Made by a program: the position numbers and the translations under genes
Assembly: GCA_023382455.1 (NCBI GenBank)
Contig: JAHDVX010000004.1
Coordinates: 1-64,000, forward strand
Reading direction: 5' to 3'
DNA length: 64,000 nt
DNA from: Flavobacteriales bacterium
GTDB taxonomy: Bacteria; Bacteroidota; Bacteroidia; Flavobacteriales_F; PHOS-HE28
Part shown: piece by piece, positions 17,501-23,074 of the stretch
Layout of the letters: the number at the start of each line of letters is the position of its first letter
How positions within the stretch are numbered: position 1 is the first letter of the stretch
Notes under the pieces: model-generated
Database searches by the model: none
What the model was told of the DNA's origin: nothing
Seen by the model: only the letters and a program-made list of their open reading frames with translations

Positions 17501-17823
17501 CGGTACTTCGCCAGGAAGGCATCATGCGAGCCGCCGCCGAAATGCCGCTGGTGCGTGTAGCCGCTGGCACCCGTGGTGTCGTTGCCCAGCAGCAGGCTGT
17601 CGCTGGTGCGCCCCGCCACGTAGATGTGCCCGAAGCCGTCCTTCGCCACCGCCAGCACCCGGTCGTCGCCCGCGCCGCCCACATACGTGCTCCAGCGCGG
17701 CTTCGGCATTTCCTCCGCTTGCCCCCGCACCCAAGGCACCCACGCCATCATCACCAGCGCCGCCATCAGCGCGCGCCGCCGTATTCGTGTTCCGAAGGCA
17801 AGAGGGTGTATGGGTGCTGCCAT
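14533..17823 (-). CDS. large secreted SBBP-repeat protein with type B (gliding-motility) T9SS domain
   Basis: Surface or secreted protein, 1096 aa from the ATG at 17823. The signal peptide is unusually long and basic (RIRRRALMAALVMMAWVPWVRGQ). The N-terminal half is a series of about eight SBBP propeller units of ~50 residues, each with YxGGxGDE..AVA.D..G.lYvaG.T. The middle contains Ig/PKD-like repeats (about residues 530-960) in which TWQVTG/GxC.G.DGSIAL and DTLGCSRTDSL motifs recur. The C-terminus is the gliding-motility-associated domain: FFLPDHFSPNGDGLNDE, VYDRWGGRLFTG, CWDGTRDG, GVYLYTLAVE. It is co-translated with the downstream PorP/SprF gene through an ATGA overlap. There are no enzyme motifs; adhesion or motility function is inferred. 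Confidence 0.87.
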   Translation of the reverse strand: MAAPIHPLAFGTRIRRRALMAALVMMAWVPWVRGQAEEMPKPRWSTYVGGAGDDRVLAVAKDGFGHIYVAGRTSDSLLLGNDTTGASGYTHQRHFGGGSHDAFLAKYRPQGSMMWCTYFGGPGEEEAVQLVTVGDDGVYVVGNTTSADSIATDSLSWQPAIGGGQDIFVAYFNWDGTLAGSTYFGGPGDETATGAALDGSGRLVVCGSTSDANAFSGGLMPQQPWSGGGDGLLVRFRGTALVDAGTYVGGEGDDELVQVAYGDSSGMALLGNTQSTTGIATAAAFTPLPQGGRDAFLMKVDTNLAVVYGSYFGGEGDEVASNMTRRGDTLAICGSTTSLLLHTDSSSYQEQNAGGGDGFLALLDTGFALHWGTFVGDTGQDGIVAVFIDDQGDLYATGTTTSGSGIAVQADSAGSQLSGPKDAFLMRFNSPGNLLDWSRYIGAMGQEEARAMTVMGHTAVYIGGRTSSTGGFVRNPHQLYYGGGPWDGFATRLDRRISTVGGISNCSGGGDGDAEGNVPPPEPVYHVCLGDSIMFVIYGGALGFDSEWVWYADSCGVNHLALTQGDTVVLFPDHSFTLYVRAEGSDEVTYCSHAEIVVHPMPVPVISVSDTVCTGTPISVSGTGAESFAWLLGDSVVATGPMAQFTAPMTPGILTVTAAGTNGPACTVEVTDTVVVLPAPDVDWQVTPIGCAGEPGMIALALPDSSVTDSTALTLAWQTPGFEGPILTGLSAGSYVATLTDTLLGCSRTDTLQVLLPPFALATWQVTGTSCHGGADGSIALQHPDTALSDSAFLWIQWAQPGMAGPHPTGLAAGGYVVTITDTLGCSRTDSLIVPQPPALMDSVATTYAYCDKPTGSAQVFSSSIATSLAFDFGNGPDTTGFLQDLPPGNYSVTATDSAGCQQVLAFTIEGTGSITASIGADTFWADSSGVWLICTLTPPDSLATFQWSPSTGLGTPNADSTLCTASDTILYIVHATSAYGCSAFDTVLVVPWTVPPPPIIISDTCGTFFLPDHFSPNGDGLNDELCLMGGCITSAQWAVYDRWGGRLFTGTTPEACWDGTRDGMPVPAGVYLYTLAVERSTGEHIERAGSITLRR

Positions 17824-18173
17824 GGCTTCCGGGGTTTTCACCCAAGTTGCACCGATGGCGAAACTTCCGTATGACGGGAACGGGCAGCGGTGGAGGAGGG
17901 GTGAGGAGCGGTGAGGAGCGGTGCCCCACACACTGGCGCGAGCATCAATGCGCGTGCCTGAACGCCTTACCCACTCCGCCTACACCCCATCGACCTCAAA
18001 CTCCGAATCTGGGCCGGAGGGGGTACACACAAGCCTGTTCCATCGTTGACCGGCCCCGGACGGAATGGATCCCGGAGAGGTGGGGATTGGGAGGGCGGGA
18101 GTTATGGCGGAGGGGAAAAACGAGTCCTTCAAGGCTACTCGTACAGCAATAGGAAATTGAGGCAAGGAGTCCC
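17824..18173. other. intergenic region, no gene recognised
   Basis: About 350 bases between the res operon end and the SBBP gene start. It contains a short tandem repeat built on gaggagcggtg near 17890-17920 and presumably the SBBP gene promoter. I see no RNA gene and no conserved reading frame. Confidence 0.5.
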
Positions 18174-18272
18174 TCAATCTGCGTTGAACTCCCCCGCCAG
18201 CATCTCCGCCTGTTTCAGCACCAGGTCGGTGGCCAGCTTCTGCATGTCGGGCGCCTGGTCGTGAGGTTTCAT
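18174..18272 (-). CDS. 32-aa ORF translationally coupled to res
   Basis: ATG at 18272 overlaps the TGA of res (ATGA) and the frame stops at 18174: MKPHDQAPDMQKLATDLVLK, then QAEMLAGEFNAD. The overlap and the amphipathic helical composition suggest that it is translated, but I do not recognise a family. It could be a small partner of the restriction subunit or the head of a gene lost by deletion. Confidence 0.45.
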   Translation of the reverse strand: MKPHDQAPDMQKLATDLVLKQAEMLAGEFNAD

Positions 18273-21200
18273 TCCGCGGCCCCGTGTTCCATTGCGAACG
18301 CCTCCACCTTCTCCATACCATCCGCCTCGATCATGGTGGTGCCGATCGCCTCGAAATGCTTTTTACCACAATCGATCTTGCCACGCTCCTTGGGCCGCAG
18401 GTCGAACAGGCCGATGCCGCCTTTGGATTCCACCACGAAGAAGAGCTTCTCCTCCCGGTCATCCTTCCACAGCACGGCCCAGTCCGGGTTGTAGGTGCCC
18501 AGTGGGGTGTCGATCTTGAACCAGTGCGGGAGCTTGGTGTAGACCGAGATGTTGTTGCTCTTCTCGAACTCCAAGGCCAGCTTCGACTCCACGGCGGAAT
18601 CGTAGATGACGTGTTCCAAGGGGGACTTCCTGCTCGCTTGCAGGTTGCTCTTCAGGTAGCCGAAAAGCTCTTCGTTCTTGAACAGTTCCTGGCTGTAGTA
18701 CTCTGCATCGCCGATCTTCTTGTACTGGATGCCGTCCACGATGTGCAGGCGCATCTGGTCGTTGATGATGTCGATGGCACTTTCGATGAACTTTTGCGGA
18801 TTCGCCTTGAAATAAGGCAGCTTGTTGGTGCCGGTGAGGATCCGAACGATGGACCGCCGCGTCAGCTGCGTCTCGTTCTGGATGTAGGTCACGATATCCG
18901 GTAAAGCCTGCGGCTGGTCGTCCAAGGCGGTGATGTACGTGCCCTGCTCTTCGTGGACCACGCCACCGATGGTCAGGCGAATGTCCGCCTTGGTGTAGAC
19001 CAACTTGCCCCGGCTCACGGTAAGCCTGTCATCCAGGGCCTTGATGCACTCGTTCACCAGCTTGTCCGCATCGAACTCCACGTGGAAGGTGGTCTTGTAC
19101 TTTACACGCTCCCACAGTTCCTTGAACTCCGGGCTTTCCAGCACGCGCTTATTCAACTTTACTTGTTCGCGCTTCTCGCCGTCCTTGATCTCCAGTTTGC
19201 CGGCCGCATCCTTCAGCTTGGAGGCTAGCTGGTGGAACACGTGGAGGTTCTCCATGTAGGCCTCCGGCAGTTTCAAGGTGCCCGCCTTCAGGTCGGCGCG
19301 TAGCTTGTCCTGCACCTTGCCCTGGGCGTTGAGGTAACCCTGTTGGGCCAGGTACCCGAAGAGGGCTTCGGAGGCCTGCTGGCCCAGGTACACCGGCTTG
19401 TTGTCCTCCATGGCCAGCACCACGTTGTTGAAGCTGTGCGGCTCCAGCCTGCCGAACACGATGCCGGTCTCCTTCTCCATTTCCTTCTGCAGGTTGTCCA
19501 CGAAGTCCTTGTAGCTCTCCGTGGCCATTACGGTGAGGATGTTCGTCTCCTGTCCGTACACCCGATCGCCCTTCTGGTCCACGCAAAGGCGAAGGCCCCG
19601 GCCGATCTCCTGCCGGCGGTTCACATCCGATCCACCGGCCTCCTTCAGCGTGCAGATCTGGAATACATTGGGATTGTCCCAGCCCTCGCGCAAGGCCGAG
19701 TGCGAGAAGATGAAGCGGAGCTTGCTATCGAAACTAAGCAGGTCCTCTTTGTCCCGCATGATCAGGTTGTATGTCAACTCCTCAAGCTTGGCTTCGGAAT
19801 TGACGTCGGTACTCCGTCTACCTTCATAGCGCCTGTCGATGGAGAAGTAGCCACCGTGCACCTCGCCGGCGGCAACGTCCGCATCCGTGATCTCACCGAA
19901 CAGGCTGGCATACTTCGGCAGGCGCATGGCACGCTTGTACTCCTCTTCGAAGATGTCCGCGTAAGGACCGTTCGCTTTGTTCCCTTCTTCATCGTAGTGC
20001 CTGTAGTTGGCCACCTTGTCAATGAAGAAGAGGCTGAGCACCTTGATGCCTTGCGGGTTGTACACCAGCTCCTTGTTCAGGTGCTCCTCGATGGTCTTGC
20101 GGATCAAGGCCCGGCGCACCTGGGTGTCGTCCACATCGCCGATGCTCTCGCCCAGCTTGATCACCTCGTTGCGACTGGTGAAGCTGATGTACTCCTCGCC
20201 CGGCACCGCATGGATATGCTCGATGATGAAGCCCTTGTATTCGACGCGCCGGGTCAGTTCCTCCAGGTCGGTATTCTGCTTCACCGTCTTCTTCTTGCGT
20301 TCCACGGTGCCCTTGTCGAACACGGCCAGTTCCAGCTGTGCTTCAGGCATGCCCTTCTTCAGGTTCACCTTCACCAACTTGATGTAGGCCTGGTTGTTCA
20401 CGCCCTGCGCGGTCACCGAGCCTACCTCGATCTGCTTCACCAGTTTCTGCTCGTAGGCATCCACCGCGTTCAGCTTGTACATCAGGTTCACCACCTCCTT
20501 ATGGGTGGCGCTGTAGCGGATCACGGCCATGGGGTTCAGGCCCTTCACGGCCTTCTTGGCCAGGGGTGTTTTCATGGCCCGTTGCGGCTCGTCCACGTAC
20601 ACGATCGGGGCTGTGTTCGCGATCAGGTCAAGGGGCTTGTAGCCCAGGCTGTCGTTGTAGCGGTGAATGATGTTCTCCTTCTTGTTCTTGGTGGGGTCCT
20701 CGAAGCTCTTGCGGAACGCATCGATGTTGATCACCATGATCTCCAAGCCCGGGTTGGTGGCGAAGTCGCGCACCTCGTTCAGCTTGCCGCTGTCGTACAC
20801 GAAGAAGTTATAGCGCAGGTTGTCGTACAGCTCCCGCAAATGCTCCTGGGTGATCTTCAGCGACTTGTACACGCCTTCCTTGATGGGGATGGACGGCACT
20901 ACGATGATGTGCTTGCTGAAGCCGTAGCGCGTGTACAGCTCCAGGATGGTGCGCAGGTACACATAGGTCTTGCCCGTACCGGTCTCCATCTCCACGGTGA
21001 AGTCCAGGGCTTTGCGGTCCACTTCGCTGGGCTCCGAGGGCTTCAGGCCATTGGCCAGCTGGATGTGCTGCACGTTCTCCAAGATCTTGCGGTCGCCCAA
21101 CAACAGCCGGTTGCTGTAGCCGATCTCGGTGAATTCCATGGCGTGCGCCTTGGCCAGGAACTCCGGGGAGTACACGGTGAAGTTGCTCTCGCACTTCTCC

Positions 21201-21277
21201 TGCCCCTGGAAGATGCCCACGATGCTACGGATGGCGGCTTGCTGGTGGGGGAGGGCGCTTTCGAATTGGATCTTCAT
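18269..21277 (-). CDS. res: type III restriction enzyme Res subunit (DEAD-type helicase/endonuclease)
   Basis: ATP-dependent restriction subunit that acts with the Mod methylase at 23075-25015. It translocates or switches on DNA and cleaves outside the recognition site. At 1002 aa it has the normal length. The helicase core begins with the Walker A motif METGTGKT (97-104), the DEAD-like box VDEPQR (229-233) and the SAT motif RYSATH (254-259). The SF2 C-terminal core includes FIFSHSALREGWDNPNVFQI and EIGRGLRL. The C-terminal PD-(D/E)xK nuclease is seen as TYNPDWAVLWKDD followed by FFVVESKGG. It starts 11 nt after hipT, so it belongs to the hip operon rather than being directly joined to mod. 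The usual mod-res arrangement is interrupted. Confidence 0.95.
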   Translation of the reverse strand: MKIQFESALPHQQAAIRSIVGIFQGQEKCESNFTVYSPEFLAKAHAMEFTEIGYSNRLLLGDRKILENVQHIQLANGLKPSEPSEVDRKALDFTVEMETGTGKTYVYLRTILELYTRYGFSKHIIVVPSIPIKEGVYKSLKITQEHLRELYDNLRYNFFVYDSGKLNEVRDFATNPGLEIMVINIDAFRKSFEDPTKNKKENIIHRYNDSLGYKPLDLIANTAPIVYVDEPQRAMKTPLAKKAVKGLNPMAVIRYSATHKEVVNLMYKLNAVDAYEQKLVKQIEVGSVTAQGVNNQAYIKLVKVNLKKGMPEAQLELAVFDKGTVERKKKTVKQNTDLEELTRRVEYKGFIIEHIHAVPGEEYISFTSRNEVIKLGESIGDVDDTQVRRALIRKTIEEHLNKELVYNPQGIKVLSLFFIDKVANYRHYDEEGNKANGPYADIFEEEYKRAMRLPKYASLFGEITDADVAAGEVHGGYFSIDRRYEGRRSTDVNSEAKLEELTYNLIMRDKEDLLSFDSKLRFIFSHSALREGWDNPNVFQICTLKEAGGSDVNRRQEIGRGLRLCVDQKGDRVYGQETNILTVMATESYKDFVDNLQKEMEKETGIVFGRLEPHSFNNVVLAMEDNKPVYLGQQASEALFGYLAQQGYLNAQGKVQDKLRADLKAGTLKLPEAYMENLHVFHQLASKLKDAAGKLEIKDGEKREQVKLNKRVLESPEFKELWERVKYKTTFHVEFDADKLVNECIKALDDRLTVSRGKLVYTKADIRLTIGGVVHEEQGTYITALDDQPQALPDIVTYIQNETQLTRRSIVRILTGTNKLPYFKANPQKFIESAIDIINDQMRLHIVDGIQYKKIGDAEYYSQELFKNEELFGYLKSNLQASRKSPLEHVIYDSAVESKLALEFEKSNNISVYTKLPHWFKIDTPLGTYNPDWAVLWKDDREEKLFFVVESKGGIGLFDLRPKERGKIDCGKKHFEAIGTTMIEADGMEKVEAFAMEHGAAE

Positions 21278-21288
21278 GGGTCCGGGGG

Positions 21289-22236
21289 TCAGTGGTCGAA
21301 GGTCATGCCCACCCGCTGGGCCTTGTTTGCGATAAGTTCATTCAGCCGGGCCCGCATGTTCTCCGGGATGAAACTGCCCGCGATCAGCGCGGGCCATTGG
21401 CCCATGCCTTCCTGGATCCGGGCGAACAGGTTGTCCCGTGCTTTCCCCGGGATCACACCGTTCATCGCGGCATCGAAGTCATTGCGGTCCAGCTTGCGCT
21501 TGCGCCCGTTGAGCGTGAGCGCAAGGTCCTCTTGGTCTTCGGGCACCAAAAGCTGGCTGGAGACAAGGTCGTAGGCGGGTGCGAGCTGATGGTTCCCCGC
21601 AGTGGGAGCGTGGAGCGAGAAGTTCTTCAAGTGCATATCGCTGTTGCCGATGAGAAAGCTGAAAAGCACCTGCTCGAAATAGCGCACCAGGTCCAACAAG
21701 GGTTGCTTGCTGTGCGCCTGGATCAGCTTGGCCACCTGCTCATGCGAGCCCTTGTACTTGTCTTCGGTGAGCCGCTCGCTGAGCTGGCAGAAGTCCTCCA
21801 TGGCGACCTTGCGATCCCCGTCCCGATCGATCCGGCGGGTGATGTAGCACAGCGCCCCGTCCTGCAAGGCGATCAATCCGAAAGGGACCGTTGGCATGCC
21901 GCATGCCAACGCCATGTTCATGCACAAGGCCTCCAGCTCGGGCATGCGCGGATACTTCGCATAGGGCGCCTTCAGGATGTACTGCCCCTCCAAAGCGCCT
22001 ACGATGGTGAGCCGGGGCGGGCCATCCTTTCCTTGCCAGTGCAGCGAGAGTTTGGGTTGCACGCCCGTAAGCGTGGCATGGGTGGCCATCCATTCCGCGG
22101 CCACCCGTTCCAGATCGGCGGTGGCATAAGCCAGCTCAGGGACCACCTTGCTGCCGAACAAGCGCATGGCGCACGCCGCATGGTACCCACCGGACTGCTT
22201 GCCCAACGGGCGATGACAGCTGAGGCAATTAGCCAT
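21289..22236 (-). CDS. hipT: HipT-like serine/threonine kinase toxin (HipBST type)
   Basis: Kinase toxin, 315 aa from the ATG at 22236. It lacks the N-subdomain 1 of HipA, which is encoded separately by the gene just upstream, as in HipBST systems. It begins MANCLSCHRPLG, with an extra CxxC...C cluster. The gly-rich loop is TLTGVQPKL (T55-L56-T57), the ATP lysine K89 is in YILKAPY, the catalytic loop is FLIGNSDMHLKNFSL (D200, N205) and the Mg motif is AYDLVSS (D223). HipA/HipT kinases target aminoacyl-tRNA synthetases; the target here is unknown. Thr residues replace the usual Ser in the autophosphorylated loop. It overlaps hipS by 8 bp and precedes res by 11 nt. Confidence 0.9.
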   Translation of the reverse strand: MANCLSCHRPLGKQSGGYHAACAMRLFGSKVVPELAYATADLERVAAEWMATHATLTGVQPKLSLHWQGKDGPPRLTIVGALEGQYILKAPYAKYPRMPELEALCMNMALACGMPTVPFGLIALQDGALCYITRRIDRDGDRKVAMEDFCQLSERLTEDKYKGSHEQVAKLIQAHSKQPLLDLVRYFEQVLFSFLIGNSDMHLKNFSLHAPTAGNHQLAPAYDLVSSQLLVPEDQEDLALTLNGRKRKLDRNDFDAAMNGVIPGKARDNLFARIQEGMGQWPALIAGSFIPENMRARLNELIANKAQRVGMTFDH

Positions 22237-22552
22237 CGGGGGCGGGTTTGATGCTGACGTTGCCGATGCAGTCCTCACAATAGGCCAGCAGCAGGCCGAA
22301 ACGATCCCTGGGATCCGCCTTCCAATTCGAGGTGGCCACCTCCAGCAGCCAGCCTTCGGGGATCAGGCCGTCGAAGAAGGGGAACAGGGTCTTGGACTCG
22401 AACGGTGCGGATCGCCGGGGCAGGGTCAGGCTCACCGGCGGTGCCCCGGCAAGTTGCACATAGGCCGGGTGGTAGGTGAAGCGATAGCCCGTGTCGGTCT
22501 CTTGCAACACACCGGCCTCCCGGCCATCCACCGAAACACGCGCCGACCTCAT
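22229..22552 (-). CDS. hipS: HipS-like HipA N-terminal domain protein (antitoxin of HipBST)
   Basis: 107-aa stand-alone HipN/Couple_hipA domain: RSARVSVDGREAGVLQETD, FTYHPAYVQLAGAPPVSLTL, then the hallmark FESKTLFPFFDGLIPEGWLL and DRFGLLLAYCEDCIGNVSI. In single-chain HipA this segment is the N-subdomain 1 of the kinase. In HipBST it is a separate protein, and HipS rather than HipB neutralises the kinase. Gene order hipB-hipS-hipT matches that type. The ATG overlaps the hipB stop by 4 bp (ATGA), and the 3' end overlaps hipT by 8 bp. Confidence 0.9.
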   Translation of the reverse strand: MRSARVSVDGREAGVLQETDTGYRFTYHPAYVQLAGAPPVSLTLPRRSAPFESKTLFPFFDGLIPEGWLLEVATSNWKADPRDRFGLLLAYCEDCIGNVSIKPAPDG

Positions 22553-22776
22553 GGCTCGTATGCCTGGTTGAGCGGAATCGGCCCCAGCCTATGGCCGAAG
22601 AAGGCAAGCAACAGATCCACCTTTTCCATGTGCAGGTTGGGTTTGCCTTGCTCCACGTCGCGCACCAAGCGCAGCCCCACCCCGGCAAGATCGGCCAGTT
22701 GCGCCTGTGTGAGCTTGCTTGCCTTGCGCCGCTCTCGCAGGAAGCTGGCTGTTGGATTGTTCTTATCACGAACCAT
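22549..22776 (-). CDS. hipB: HipB-like XRE-family DNA-binding protein
   Basis: 75-aa helix-turn-helix repressor: SFLRERRKASKLTQAQLADL, AGVGLRLVRDVEQGKPNLHM, then EKVDLLLAFFGHRLGPIPLN, the standard HipB layout. It is first in the operon hipB-hipS-hipT-res. Three TATACC-N6-GGTATA palindromes lie directly upstream, the first only 3 bp from the start codon, so autoregulation is strongly suggested. In HipBST systems HipB mainly contributes DNA binding and complex formation. Confidence 0.92.
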   Translation of the reverse strand: MVRDKNNPTASFLRERRKASKLTQAQLADLAGVGLRLVRDVEQGKPNLHMEKVDLLLAFFGHRLGPIPLNQAYEP

Positions 22777-22779
22777 GCC

Positions 22780-22797
22780 TATACCATTTCAGGTATA
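22780..22797. promoter_or_regulatory. hip operator O1
   Basis: Perfect palindromic arms TATACC / GGTATA with 6-base spacer ATTTCA, 3 bp upstream of the hipB start codon. It abuts the candidate -7 box. It resembles the E. coli hip operators (TATCC arms) in design but not in exact sequence. Confidence 0.75.
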
Positions 22798-22803
22798 AAA
22801 GTA
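22796..22803 (-). promoter_or_regulatory. candidate -7 box of the hip-res operon
   Basis: TACTTTTA on the minus strand (7 of 8 to TAnnTTTG), 19 bp before the hipB ATG and overlapping operator O1 by 2 bp, so repressor binding at O1 would block it. Confidence 0.45.
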
Positions 22804-22819
22804 GGAAAATCTGAGGTTG

Positions 22820-22837
22820 TATACCTATTCAGGTATA
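22820..22837. promoter_or_regulatory. hip operator O2
   Basis: TATACC-TATTCA-GGTATA, perfect arms, centred exactly 40 bp from O1. Confidence 0.75.
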
Positions 22838-22858
22838 ATTTGGTTTCAAAAAGCGTGG

Positions 22859-23026
22859 TCATACCTGTACGGGTATATTATAGGCCAGCACCATCCCCCG
22901 CATTTCCTTGGCCCGCTCGCTGGTGGTGAGCAGCATGCCCACGTTAAGCACCGCCCGGAACGTGAAGACCCCCAACTGGCTGATCTTGGATACGCTAACC
23001 CATTCATTACCAAAATCCTTGGTCAT
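22859..23026 (-). pseudogene. short DNA-binding-protein-like ORF, probably a truncated remnant
   Basis: 55-codon frame from ATG 23026: MTKDFGNEWVSVSKISQLGV, FTFRAVLNVGMLLTTSERAK, EMRGMVLAYNIPVQV. The middle resembles an internal segment I associate with larger Bacteroidota DNA-binding proteins (GMLLTxSERAK). That is recalled similarity, not a search result. The frame ends inside operator O3, and the residues from Y49 on are encoded by operator-like sequence, so the gene was probably truncated when the hip module arrived. Confidence 0.45.
22860..22877. promoter_or_regulatory. hip operator O3
   Basis: CATACC-TGTACG-GGTATA (one arm mismatch), centred exactly 40 bp from O2. It overlaps the last codons of the DNA-binding-protein fragment at 22859-23026. 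Confidence 0.7.
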
Positions 23027-23074
23027 CGGTTCATCAGGTTTAGGCGTTGGTCTGTATGGGATAACCCTCCATCC

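Noticed and set aside
19343..21574. Long plus-strand open frame across res and hipT
   Set aside because: Antisense shadow of well-supported minus-strand genes; composition is Val/His/Leu-rich and not protein-like.
21289..22776. Classical two-gene hipBA
   Set aside because: The N-subdomain 1 is encoded as a separate 107-aa protein and the kinase starts MANC, as in HipBST, so the three-gene form is the better call.
22780..22877. Regularly spaced repeats as a mini CRISPR array
   Set aside because: The repeats are short perfect palindromes and the sequence between them is the hipB promoter region; no cas gene is nearby. Operators explain them better.
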